DNA of 15,242 nt. It comes from Pseudomonadota bacterium. Its GTDB lineage: Bacteria; Pseudomonadota; Gammaproteobacteria; Xanthomonadales; Xanthomonadaceae. The stretch's first letter is position 1. The number at the start of each line of letters is the position of its first letter. The notes under the pieces are model-generated. The model had not been told where the DNA came from, ran no database searches, and saw only the letters and a list, made by a program, of their open reading frames with translations. The stretch is taken from the NCBI GenBank assembly GCA_023423855.1, contig JAFAEU010000020.1, positions 1 through 15,242 on the forward strand, read 5' to 3'. Below, in pieces: positions 1-7,579 of the stretch. The position numbers and the translations under genes were made by a program.

Positions 1-780
1 GACGGGAACGCGCTCGCCGTCGGCGAACGCGAGCGCGCCGCGCAGTGCATCGGCGATCCGCGCGAGCTCCGCACCGGCGCGATGGAAGATGTCGGCCGCC
101 GCTTCGTCGCCCTGCCGCGCGGCCTCGGCCACCAGCGGCGAGAGCTGCGCGAGTTCGCCGCGCGACAGGGCCTGCTCGCCGTAGACGCGGGCGCACAGGT
201 CGAGGTCGTGCTCCAGCTGCAGGCGCTCGCGCAACAGGGCGTGCAGCGGACCCTTCGGCAGGCGGCCGTCGCTCATGCGCGAGAACGCGTTCATGCCCTG
301 CGCGGCGATCCAGTACGCCGAGCCCTCGTCCGAAAATGCTTCGCCCCAGCCGCCGGCGCGCGCGGCGACACCGCGCCGCTGGCCATAGCCGATCGAACCG
401 GTGCCGGCGACGATGTTGATGCCGTCGGCACAGGCGAACGAACCGGCCCAGCCGCAGACCATGTCGTTGTCGCAGGCGTAGCGGTCGTGGCCGAGGAGAT
501 CGCGCGGGAGGGCGTCGAGCAGGGGCGCGACGCGGCTGTCCTCGCCGTAGGCGGGCAGCCCGAAGAAGGCGTGGCGGATGTCCTCGCGCGTCCTGCCTGC
601 GACGTGCAGCACCCGGCCGATGCCGTCGGCCAGCGTGGCGCGCACGCCTTCCAGGCCGACCTGCGGATGGTAGGTGGTCGCGCACTGCGCCTCGGCGAGC
701 AGGCGTTCGTCGGCGTCGACCAGGGCGAAGCGGGTCTTGGTGCCGCCGCCGTCCACGCCGAGGTAGCAGTCCATGGTCAT
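1..780 (-). CDS. BadF/BadG-type amino-sugar kinase (GlcNAc/GalNAc kinase-like), partial
   Basis: The reading frame is open from 780 to the left edge (260 codons), so the C-terminus is missing. The usual family length is about 300 residues. The protein has the ASKHA-fold ATPase signatures of N-acetylglucosamine kinases: phosphate-1 loop GVDGGGTKT (residues 8-16), NIVAGTGSIGYG near residue 122, and GGWGEAFSDEGSAYW near residue 143. The expected reaction is ATP-dependent 6-phosphorylation of a cytoplasmic (acetyl)hexosamine. Neighbouring AgaS and KbaZ genes make GalNAc or galactosamine the likely substrate, as with AgaK in Shewanella; that is inference. The first ATG (780-778) overlaps the stop of the upstream agaS-like gene as ATGA, implying translational coupling; a second in-frame ATG at 774 is also possible. 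The BadF family also includes CoA-reductase activators, but the DEGSAYW motif favours a sugar kinase. Confidence 0.85.
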   Translation of the reverse strand, partial: MTMDCYLGVDGGGTKTRFALVDADERLLAEAQCATTYHPQVGLEGVRATLADGIGRVLHVAGRTREDIRHAFFGLPAYGEDSRVAPLLDALPRDLLGHDRYACDNDMVCGWAGSFACADGINIVAGTGSIGYGQRRGVAARAGGWGEAFSDEGSAYWIAAQGMNAFSRMSDGRLPKGPLHALLRERLQLEHDLDLCARVYGEQALSRGELAQLSPLVAEAARQGDEAAADIFHRAGAELARIADALRGALAFADGERVPV

Positions 781-1940
781 CCGTCTGCCAGCGGATGGAT
801 GCGCACGCCCTGCACGACGCGGTTCACGGTGCCCTGGCGGTTGGGACTGTCGGGCGAGAGCCCGAGCGCGCGCGAGGCGAGGAAGGCGTAGACCTGGGCG
901 ACGGCGGCGTAGGGCCAGAGCAGGTCGACGTCCTGCGCCGAATCCATGCCCGCCACCGCCAGCGTGTCGCGCGCGGCCTGCGGACGCGGCTGGGCGCTGA
1001 CCTCGATCACGCGCGCGGCGCAGCCGTCCTGGCGCAGCTCGTCGACCAGGTCGTGGTCGTAGCCGCGGGTGGGCGCGTCGTTGGAGACGAACACCACGAC
1101 CAGGGTGCGTTCGGTGACGAAGGTCTTGGGCCCGTGGCGGAAGCCGAGCGGGGAATCGAAGCAGGTCGCAACCGCGCCGTTGGTCAGCTCGCCCAGCTTC
1201 AGGCAGGCTTCCCGCGCCAGTCCCTGGAACGGTCCGCTGCCGAGGTAGACGACGCGGTCGAAGCCGCGCAGCGCGAGTTCCTGCAGCGCCGGCCGCGCGT
1301 CCACGATCACGCGCGCCATGGCCACCGCGATCGGCGCGATGCGGCTTTCCAGCGCGTCGGTGCCCGCCAGCGCGGCGAGCGTGGCGTACATCATGCAGCT
1401 GAAGCTGGAGGTCATGGCGAAACTGGTGTCGTGGGTTTCCTCCGGCAGCTGCAGCGTCATCGCCCGGCGCGCGGCGACGCGTCCGAGCGCGCCTTCGGGA
1501 TTGCAGGTCACCACCAGGTGGCGCACGTCGCGCACCAGGGTCTCGGCCAGTTCGACCGCGGCCAGGCTTTCCGGGCTGTTGCCCGAGCGGCCGAACGAGA
1601 CCAGCAGCAGCGGCTGGTCGGGGTGGAGGTGCAGGCGCGGGCAGCTGACGATGTCGGTGGTCGGCACGGCGTCGACGCGCGCGGCCAGCTGGCGGTCGAG
1701 CAGCGGCGCCAGACACTCGCCGATGTAGGCCGAGGTGCCGGCGCCGGTGAGGATGATGCGCGCGGCCGGGTCGCGGGCGACCGGTGCCACGAAGGCTTCG
1801 ATCCGATCGCGCAGGCCTGCCAGCAGCGCGTGCGTGCGTTCGAGCATGCGCGGCTGTTGTTCGATCTCGCGCGCGGTCCACAGCGCGCCCGAAGCGGCGA
1901 GTTCCGTCTCGGGAACGCCCAGGTGTTCAACGGTGGTCAT
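777..1940 (-). CDS. agaS: AgaS-type SIS-domain galactosamine-6-phosphate deaminase/isomerase
   Basis: AgaS converts D-galactosamine 6-phosphate to tagatose 6-phosphate plus ammonia in the cytoplasm. The protein carries two SIS (sugar isomerase) domains. Visible motifs, numbered from an upstream ATG at 1970, are GAGTSAYIG (76-84), SFGRSGNSPES (125-135), ETHDTSFAMTSS (178-189), YLGSG (242-246), GFRHGPK (276-282) and the C-terminal GTVNRVVQGV block. These match E. coli AgaS closely from end to end. Two ATGs compete: 1970 (397 aa, 44-nt overlap with kbaZ) and 1940 (387 aa, 14-nt overlap). Neither has a good ribosome site. I chose 1940 because it gives nearly the length of E. coli AgaS (384 aa). 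The 3' end overlaps the kinase start by ATGA. The family was once called tagatose-6-phosphate aldose/ketose isomerase; deaminase is the better-supported role. Confidence 0.92.
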   Translation of the reverse strand: MTTVEHLGVPETELAASGALWTAREIEQQPRMLERTHALLAGLRDRIEAFVAPVARDPAARIILTGAGTSAYIGECLAPLLDRQLAARVDAVPTTDIVSCPRLHLHPDQPLLLVSFGRSGNSPESLAAVELAETLVRDVRHLVVTCNPEGALGRVAARRAMTLQLPEETHDTSFAMTSSFSCMMYATLAALAGTDALESRIAPIAVAMARVIVDARPALQELALRGFDRVVYLGSGPFQGLAREACLKLGELTNGAVATCFDSPLGFRHGPKTFVTERTLVVVFVSNDAPTRGYDHDLVDELRQDGCAARVIEVSAQPRPQAARDTLAVAGMDSAQDVDLLWPYAAVAQVYAFLASRALGLSPDSPNRQGTVNRVVQGVRIHPLADG

Positions 1941-3219
1941 GGTGGGGATGGCAGGCACGGTGGTAATCATCGAGGACGGTGGTCACGTGCGCCATGACGA
2001 GCGCGTGCGGGTCGCGGGTGGCGCGTCCGTGGCGCAGCGCGTGCAGGGCGTGGGGGAGATGCTGGCTGAGCAGGGGCAGTGGCGGCGGCTGGTCGCGCAG
2101 GTTTGAGAACAGGCGCTCGCGGGCCCGTTCGATCGCGGGATCGGGCCAGTAGTAGCGGATGCGGTCGCTCAGACTCCAGGACAGGTCGATCTCGAGCTGC
2201 CGGCCCTGCGCGTGGTAGTAGCGCTGCCAGTGTTCGGGCCGTTCGCGCATGCGCGCGATCGCGACTTCGCGCAGGTTCGCGCGCGCCGCGGGTTCGATCG
2301 TCTCGCGTTCGATCGCGTCGAGCGCCCACAGCGCCTCGCGCAGCGCGAAGGTGAGGCCGGGGCCGACCTTGAGGATGGCGAAGTGGTCGCGCACCAGCGC
2401 GGCCAGCGCTTCGCGCGTCTGGTAGTCGGTGGAGTGCGCCTCGAACACCATGCCCGGCACGCCCGCGATGGCGTCGCTGAGCGCGCGCGCGGCCTCGGGC
2501 CGGTAGTCGACGACGTCGTGGTGGTTGAACTCGACGCCCGGCTGCACCACCGACGCGACCACGCGCGTCCAGGCGTCGCCGAGCCCGGCCGCGGCGAAGG
2601 CTTCGCGGTGCGCCTCGATGGTGGCCAGCGCGGCCTCGGGCGCGGTCGTTTCCAGTCCTTCGATCGCCTCGGTCGCGCCGCCGGGCACCGGCACCTCGGT
2701 GCCGATGACGTAGACCGGCGGCTCGCCGCCCGCGCGCGCGTGCGCGGCCTCGGCGGCGCGGCACAGGCGCACGGCGCGTTCGACGATCGCCGGTTCCGGC
2801 AGCGGCACCGGGTCGCCGGCGCAGGCCATCGAGCAGTCGAGGTGGATCTTGCGGAAGCCGGCGGTGACGTAGGCCTGGACCATTGTTTCGGCCTTGTCCA
2901 TCGCCGCGGCGGCGTCGAGCGCGGTCCACGGGTTCGGGCCGAGGTGGTCGCCGCCGAGCGCGATGCGCGCGCGGTCGAACCCGACCGCATCGGCGATGCC
3001 GTGCACGAAGCGCACGAAGTCCGCCGGTGTCATGCCGGTGTAGCCGCCGTCCTGGTTGACCTGGTTGCAGGTCGCCTCGAACAGCACCACCGTCGCGTCG
3101 ACGCGCAGCGCATGGCGCAGCGCGGCCTCGATGACGATCGGGTGCGCGGAGCAGACCGAGGCGATGCCGATGGCGTCGCCGCGCTTGTGCCGTTCGATCA
3201 GGTCGAGCATTGCGTGCAT
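1927..3219 (-). CDS. kbaZ: Tagatose-bisphosphate aldolase subunit KbaZ/GatZ (AgaZ-like)
   Basis: The protein has 430 aa, against about 420-426 for E. coli GatZ/KbaZ, and is co-linear with them. Conserved blocks include CSAHP (23-27), EATCNQVNQDGGYTGMTP (48-65), GGDHLGPNPW (89-98), KIHLDCSMAC (124-133), VIGTEVPVPGG (171-181), VVQPGVEF (224-231), EAHSTDYQT (260-268), FAILKVGPGLTFALREAL (280-297) and DRIRYYWPD (352-360). In enterics this protein partners the catalytic class II aldolase KbaY/GatY, splitting tagatose 1,6-bisphosphate to DHAP and glyceraldehyde 3-phosphate. Some reconstructions treat AgaZ as a tagatose-6-phosphate kinase instead. No KbaY gene is visible here. A second ATG at 3210 is possible. 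The gene starts 16 nt after the permease stop and overlaps agaS, so it is part of one operon. The His-rich tail (HPHHDHR) is unusual and lies within the agaS overlap. Confidence 0.93.
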   Translation of the reverse strand: MHAMLDLIERHKRGDAIGIASVCSAHPIVIEAALRHALRVDATVVLFEATCNQVNQDGGYTGMTPADFVRFVHGIADAVGFDRARIALGGDHLGPNPWTALDAAAAMDKAETMVQAYVTAGFRKIHLDCSMACAGDPVPLPEPAIVERAVRLCRAAEAAHARAGGEPPVYVIGTEVPVPGGATEAIEGLETTAPEAALATIEAHREAFAAAGLGDAWTRVVASVVQPGVEFNHHDVVDYRPEAARALSDAIAGVPGMVFEAHSTDYQTREALAALVRDHFAILKVGPGLTFALREALWALDAIERETIEPAARANLREVAIARMRERPEHWQRYYHAQGRQLEIDLSWSLSDRIRYYWPDPAIERARERLFSNLRDQPPPLPLLSQHLPHALHALRHGRATRDPHALVMAHVTTVLDDYHRACHPHHDHR

Positions 3220-3235
3220 TGCGTCGTGTATCCGT

Positions 3236-4147
3236 TCAGTGGGCCGGTGCCGGGGGATCGCGTTCGGGTTCGAGCACCAGCAGCAGCGAGGCCACCAGCG
3301 CCAGCACGAGGCCGACCGCCTTCAGCGGTCCCGGCAGCACGCCGGCGAACAGCAGCGACAGCACCGCGGTCACCAGCGGCGCGCCGGCGTTGGTCAGCGG
3401 CGCCACCACGATCGCCTTGCCATGGCGCAGCGCGTAGACCAGGGTCAGCGCGCCGATCGCGTTGAGGATCTGGATCGCGGCGGTCATCCACGGCCCGTCG
3501 AGGCCGAGGTTCACCGGCTGGGTCCAGTCGGTCATGCGCCACGCCACCGGCATCAGCAGCAGGGCGCCGAGCATCATGTAGAAGAAGATGCTTTCGGCGC
3601 TGACGCTGTTGTTGGCGAGCTTCATGAAGTAGGCCTGCACGCCCCACGCGGCCATGATCAGCAGCGCCAGCGGGAACCAGCCCAGTCCCTGCGCGTCGCT
3701 GCGCCCGAAGGACAGGTCGAGCATCGGCAGCGCGACCAACGCCAGCACGATGCCGAGCGCGCCGAGCCGTCCGGTGCGCTCGCGCAGCAGCACGAACGAC
3801 AGCGCGATGGTCACCACCGGCGACAGCGAGATGATCGGGAAGATGAAGTACGCCGGCCCGATGGTCAGCGCCTTGAACAGCACCATCTGTCCGCCCGCGC
3901 CGAGCAGGCCGATCGCCATGCCGTAGCCGATCGCGCGCGGGCCGCGGTCGAGCCGCCAGCCCGCGCGCCAGAGGATGAACAGCGCCGGCGGGATCATCGT
4001 CAGCGCCCACACGCAGTACACCAGCGTGTCGGGGAAGCCGTGCTCGGCCGAGAGGCCCGCCAGCGCGCCCCAGGCGCCCCACAGGGTCACCGTGACCAGG
4101 GCGTAGGCGACCCAGGTGCGCCCGGGTTGCGCGAGCGTGGCGCTCAT
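3236..4147 (-). CDS. EamA/DMT-superfamily 10-helix permease, probable sugar transporter
   Basis: This 303-aa, very hydrophobic protein shows about ten membrane segments in two repeats of five, the architecture of EamA/RhaT-type drug/metabolite transporters. Segments lie near residues 12-30, 42-61, 72-92, 95-116, 127-145, 157-175, 187-203, 219-239, 246-270 and 275-292. Typical features are the short charged loop LLRERTG (120-126) and the late LTNAGAPLVTAVLSLLF block (251-267). It sits in the inner membrane; the substrate cannot be read from the sequence. It lies between a periplasmic glycosidase and cytoplasmic amino-sugar enzymes, so I infer uptake of the released monosaccharide (GalNAc, galactosamine or galactose), replacing the NagP/AgaP-type permeases known elsewhere. 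The ATG overlaps the stop of the GH36 gene as ATGA, which fixes the start and implies coupling. Longer upstream readings in this frame run through the GH36 gene and are spurious. Confidence 0.88.
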   Translation of the reverse strand: MSATLAQPGRTWVAYALVTVTLWGAWGALAGLSAEHGFPDTLVYCVWALTMIPPALFILWRAGWRLDRGPRAIGYGMAIGLLGAGGQMVLFKALTIGPAYFIFPIISLSPVVTIALSFVLLRERTGRLGALGIVLALVALPMLDLSFGRSDAQGLGWFPLALLIMAAWGVQAYFMKLANNSVSAESIFFYMMLGALLLMPVAWRMTDWTQPVNLGLDGPWMTAAIQILNAIGALTLVYALRHGKAIVVAPLTNAGAPLVTAVLSLLFAGVLPGPLKAVGLVLALVASLLLVLEPERDPPAPAH

Positions 4148-6237
4148 GCGGCTTCGCCTTCGGGCGTGGCCTGCAGCAGCAGGAAGTCCTTGAACGACGC
4201 CTGCAGCGTGTTCGCGCGCGCATCCACGGCGCCGAGGTCGGCGCCGTTGAACAGGTCGCGCACGCGCCAGCGGCCCTTGCCCAGGCCGCGCAGCTGCAGC
4301 GGGCCGCTCCAGTCGTCGGCGTAGAAGGCGTAGTACAGCGCGCCGTCCTTCGCGATCGCGTGCGCTTCGGGCCGGTCGAAGCCGATGTCGTACAGCGTGC
4401 CGAGGTATTCGCCCCTGGGCAGCATGTGCGCCTTGTAGAGGTCGATCCACTTGCGCCACAGCGCTTCCTTCTCCGGCGTCAGCACGAAGCCGCCCGGCGG
4501 CAGTGGGCCCGGATTCGCGTGGTCGGTGTCGCGCGGCCAGGTGAACTTGGTCGAGATCACCGCGCCGATGCCGACGCTCGACGCGAAGTCCCGGCCGCCG
4601 GTGCTGAGTTCGACGTGGTCGCCGGCGTAGCTGCTGCCGCGGCCCATCAGCGCCTTCACCGTCTTGCCCTTGTGCCGCACCTGCCACGAGGACAGCGGGT
4701 CGGAGGACGGGAACTGGTCGGTCGCCGGCAGGTTGTGGAACGCGAACGCGGTGCCGCAGGGGCAGAGTTCGACCACCGCCTCGGGATTCGCCTCGCGCGC
4801 GGCCTCGTGGATCGCGGCCCAGAACTCCGGCAGCTTCTCGCACGACTCGTTCGGGTGCGCGTGTTCGTGCGCCGGGTTGTGGCAGGGCGCGACGGCGTTG
4901 AGGTGCTGGCCGTCGAGCTTGAGGCCCTCGAAGCCCCAGTCGCCGATGATCTTCTTCACCAGCGCGACGTAGTAGTCGATGGTCGGCTGGTAAGCCGGAC
5001 ACTGGGTGAGCGCGTTCCACCAGCTGACCTTCTGGAAGCTGCCCCATTCGTCGAGCAGCAGCATGTCCGGATGGTCGTGCAGCACGTCGCTGCCCGGGTC
5101 GGCGGCGAGCGGCGCCAGCCACAGGCGCGGGCGCAGGCCCTGGGCGCGGATCGCGGCGACGAAGTCGCGCATGTCGGCGTCGCCGCGCGGGAACTTGCGC
5201 GGATCCAGCGCCCAGTCGCCTTCGTTGGTCTGCCAGCCGTCGTCGAGCACGGCCCACTCCAGGCCCATCTCGCGCACCTTGGGCAGCGTGTCCAGCACCT
5301 GCTTCATGGTGAAGTCGCGTTCGTAGCCCCAAGCGCACCAGATCGGCGCGAAGGCCGATTCGGGCACCGGCTGCGCGGCGACGCCCTGGTCCTGCATGAA
5401 GCCGCGGTAGAGCTGCAGCGGCGCGAAGTGGTCGCCGGTGTGCGCGCACAGCAGGGTGCGCTCGGTGGCGAACGATTCGCCCGGCGCCAGCGTGATCGCC
5501 CTGGCGCTCTCGACGGCGATGCCGGCGCCGCCCGCGGTCCTGCGCACCGGCAGGTCGAGCAGGGTCGGCACCGGCTCGACGTGGCCGACCGCGAGGCCGG
5601 CGTCGCGGCGCCAGACGTTCGCCAGCGGCGTGCCGCCGCCGTAGTCCTCGGCGTCCATCGCCAGGGTGTTGCGCTGGTCGAAGCCGGCGTCCAGCGGCTG
5701 CACCCAGTCGCGGCGGTCCTCGTGGGTGGCGCCGGAGAAGCTCCAGAACCCGCCCGGCGCGTCCGCCAGTTCGTGCGCGGCGTTGCGCCAGCCGGCGACC
5801 GCCAGCGGTGCGCTGCCGCCGTTGCGGTAGGTCGCGGCGAGGATCGCCATGCCCGGGTAGCGCTCGAAGAACGTGACCTCGACGGTCTTCTCGACGCCTT
5901 CGCGCGAACGGCCGCGGATGACGTGCCGGCGACCGGCGCCGTGGCGGGCGTCCGCGACCGGCTCGATGCGCTCGTCGACGAAGGCGAAGGCCTCGATCGC
6001 GCCGTCGTCCGCCAGCAGCAGGCTTTCGCTCGGCTGGAACGGGGTCAGCGCGGTGCCGGCGCGGGAGACCGACGTGCGCAGCTGCGCGTCGAAGGCGATC
6101 GAGAGCAGGTCGTCGTGCGCCACCGCGCGTGCCGAGCGGGAGGGCTCGGCACGCGCGGCGGACGCCCAGGGGAGCGCGGCGAGGGCGGCGGTGCTTGAAG
6201 CGAGCTTCAGGACGGTGCGGCGTCCAATCGGTGGCAT
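4144..6237 (-). CDS. Tat-exported GH36-type alpha-galactosidase / alpha-N-acetylgalactosaminidase
   Basis: From the ATG at 6237 this is 697 aa. It begins with a twin-arginine signal (RRTVLKLASSTAALAALP, ending ASAARA), so it should be exported folded to the periplasm. A beta-sandwich N-terminal domain (about 35-285) precedes a TIM barrel with the GH36 motifs WCAWGY (300-305), LDDGWQ (331-336), GDWALDPRKFPRG (340-352) and GLKLDG with probable nucleophile Asp442. A VELCPCG block follows (about 489-495), then SSDP with probable acid/base Asp513. A C-terminal beta domain ends the protein. The family hydrolyses terminal alpha-galactosides; some members act on alpha-GalNAc. The amino-sugar genes downstream favour GalNAc or a galactosamine glycan, but this is inference. 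In-frame starts at 6267 (ATG) and 6297 (TTG) exist; 6237 places the RR motif properly. No clear ribosome site is seen. It is the first gene of the minus-strand operon. Confidence 0.88.
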   Translation of the reverse strand: MPPIGRRTVLKLASSTAALAALPWASAARAEPSRSARAVAHDDLLSIAFDAQLRTSVSRAGTALTPFQPSESLLLADDGAIEAFAFVDERIEPVADARHGAGRRHVIRGRSREGVEKTVEVTFFERYPGMAILAATYRNGGSAPLAVAGWRNAAHELADAPGGFWSFSGATHEDRRDWVQPLDAGFDQRNTLAMDAEDYGGGTPLANVWRRDAGLAVGHVEPVPTLLDLPVRRTAGGAGIAVESARAITLAPGESFATERTLLCAHTGDHFAPLQLYRGFMQDQGVAAQPVPESAFAPIWCAWGYERDFTMKQVLDTLPKVREMGLEWAVLDDGWQTNEGDWALDPRKFPRGDADMRDFVAAIRAQGLRPRLWLAPLAADPGSDVLHDHPDMLLLDEWGSFQKVSWWNALTQCPAYQPTIDYYVALVKKIIGDWGFEGLKLDGQHLNAVAPCHNPAHEHAHPNESCEKLPEFWAAIHEAAREANPEAVVELCPCGTAFAFHNLPATDQFPSSDPLSSWQVRHKGKTVKALMGRGSSYAGDHVELSTGGRDFASSVGIGAVISTKFTWPRDTDHANPGPLPPGGFVLTPEKEALWRKWIDLYKAHMLPRGEYLGTLYDIGFDRPEAHAIAKDGALYYAFYADDWSGPLQLRGLGKGRWRVRDLFNGADLGAVDARANTLQASFKDFLLLQATPEGEAA

Positions 6238-6290
6238 GGCGGGCGATCCGAAGGAGTGCGCCGGCATTCTGCGCCAGCGAACCCAAGGAT

Positions 6291-6350
6291 GCAACAATTT
6301 TGTTGCGATATGTTATATATAAGTTTCGTTACATTACCGGATGATCGGCA
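6291..6350. promoter_or_regulatory. Divergent regulatory region with TTTCGTTA operator and palindrome
   Basis: This AT-rich island lies between the divergent GH36 operon and the amidohydrolase gene, in otherwise very GC-rich DNA. It holds TTTCGTTACATT at 6324-6335, matching the TTTCGTTA motif found several times upstream of the TonB receptor. A related TTTTGTTG is at 6298-6305. A perfect palindrome with 7-nt arms and a 2-nt centre, GCAACAA-TT-TTGTTGC, occupies 6291-6306. A TATATATAAG run (6314-6323) could supply a -10 element, but no convincing -35 pair was found for either strand. It probably carries both promoters and the binding site of the nearby DeoR-family regulator. Confidence 0.55.
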
Positions 6351-7478
6351 ATGCGCGCCTGCTCTCCCGTTTGCCTTCCCCTCCTGCTGGTCGCGCTCGC
6401 GGCCTGCGGCGAGTCCGCCGCGCCTTCCTCCGCGGCACGGCCCGCGCCCGCCGACGACCTACCCTATGCGATCGAGGATTTCGCGCGCGTGCCGAAGTTC
6501 GACGCGCACGTCCACGCCAACACCACGCAGCCGGCCCTGCTCGAACAGGCGCAGGCGGACGGCTTCGAGCTGCTGTCGATCAACGTCGACTACCCCGATT
6601 TCCCGACGATCACGGAACAGCGCGCGGCCGCGCTCGCGCTGGCGCAGGCGGAGCCGTCGCGCTTCCACTGGGCGACGACCTTTTCGATGCAGGGCTTCGG
6701 TTCGCCCGGCTGGGCGGCGGCGGTCGAAGAGGATGTCGGCGGCGCGGTGGCGCAGGGCGCGGTCGCGGTGAAGATCTGGAAGAACGTCGGCATGATCGAG
6801 AAGGACGCCGACGGCGCGCTGGTCATGCTCGACCATCCCGCGCTCGCGCCCGTCGCCGAGCGCATCCGCGCGCTGGACGTGGCCCTGGTCGGCCACCAGG
6901 GCGAGCCGCACAACTGCTGGCTGCCGCTGGAGCAGATGACCACCGAGAACGACCGCGAGTACTTCCGCAACCATCCGCAGTACCACATGTACCTGCACCC
7001 GGAGCAGCCGTCCTACGAGGACCAGATGGCGGCGCGCGACCGCTTCGTCGCCGCGCATCCGGGCCTGCGCTTCGTCGGCGCGCACATGGCCAGCCTGGAG
7101 TACGACGTGGATCGGCTGGGCGCCTTCCTCGACCGGTTCCCGGATGCGACGGTTGACCTCGCCGCGCGCATGAGCCAGGTGCAGTACCAGTCGGTGCGTG
7201 ACCGCGAGCGGGTGCGCGACTTCTTCATCCGCCACCAGGACCGGATCCTCTACGGCACCGACCTGACCCAGGATCCGGCGTCGGATCCGGCCGAATTCAA
7301 GGCTTCGGCGCACGCCGTGCGGACCTCGGACTGGCGCTACCTGGCGACGGGGGAGTCGCAGCGTGTGGACATGATCGACGCGGACGTGCCGGGGCTTGCG
7401 CTGCCGCGCGGGGTGATCGACAAGATCTATCACGCCAACGCACGGCGCGTGTTCCTGCGGGAAGGACGCGGCGGTTGA
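6351..7478 (+). CDS. Amidohydrolase-family (PF04909-like) metal-dependent lipoprotein
   Basis: This is a 375-aa protein with a lipoprotein signal: a hydrophobic stretch (9-18) ends in lipobox LAAC with Cys19. Gly20 follows rather than Asp, so outer-membrane anchoring is likely. The mature part is a TIM-barrel metallohydrolase of the amidohydrolase-2 type. Probable metal and active-site residues are HVH (53/55) in FDAHVHANT, Lys141 in VAVKIWKN, His182 in VGHQGEP, His245 in VGAHMAS and Asp304 in LYGTDLT. The family includes lactonases, decarboxylases and hydrolases, so the reaction cannot be assigned. It is divergent from the GH36 operon and shares its regulatory region, implying a periplasmic step in the same glycan pathway. 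A cytoplasmic GalNAc-6-phosphate deacetylase role is excluded by the lipoprotein signal. The ATG at 6351 is chosen because it places the signal at the N-terminus; the ribosome site is weak. The gene ends facing the deoR-type gene. Confidence 0.85.
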   Translation: MRACSPVCLPLLLVALAACGESAAPSSAARPAPADDLPYAIEDFARVPKFDAHVHANTTQPALLEQAQADGFELLSINVDYPDFPTITEQRAAALALAQAEPSRFHWATTFSMQGFGSPGWAAAVEEDVGGAVAQGAVAVKIWKNVGMIEKDADGALVMLDHPALAPVAERIRALDVALVGHQGEPHNCWLPLEQMTTENDREYFRNHPQYHMYLHPEQPSYEDQMAARDRFVAAHPGLRFVGAHMASLEYDVDRLGAFLDRFPDATVDLAARMSQVQYQSVRDRERVRDFFIRHQDRILYGTDLTQDPASDPAEFKASAHAVRTSDWRYLATGESQRVDMIDADVPGLALPRGVIDKIYHANARRVFLREGRGG

Positions 7479-7579
7479 TGTCGTGCGGCAGGTGTCGCAA
7501 GGGGTGGGCCGTCCAACGGGATGACACCATCCGGCAGGATGACGGTTCAATCGTCGCGTGGCCGGAGCGGCCGCGGGTG

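Noticed and set aside
3236..6286. A roughly 1000-codon minus-strand open frame that joins the permease frame to a long Arg-rich stretch upstream
   Set aside because: The upstream part is an out-of-frame reading of the GH36 gene. The true permease start is the ATG at 4147 that overlaps the GH36 stop.
7557..7575. Small hairpin (7-bp stem with one G-T pair) between the convergent amidohydrolase and deoR-type genes
   Set aside because: It is weak and has no T-tract on either side, so not enough to call a terminator. The rest of 7479-7579 shows nothing.
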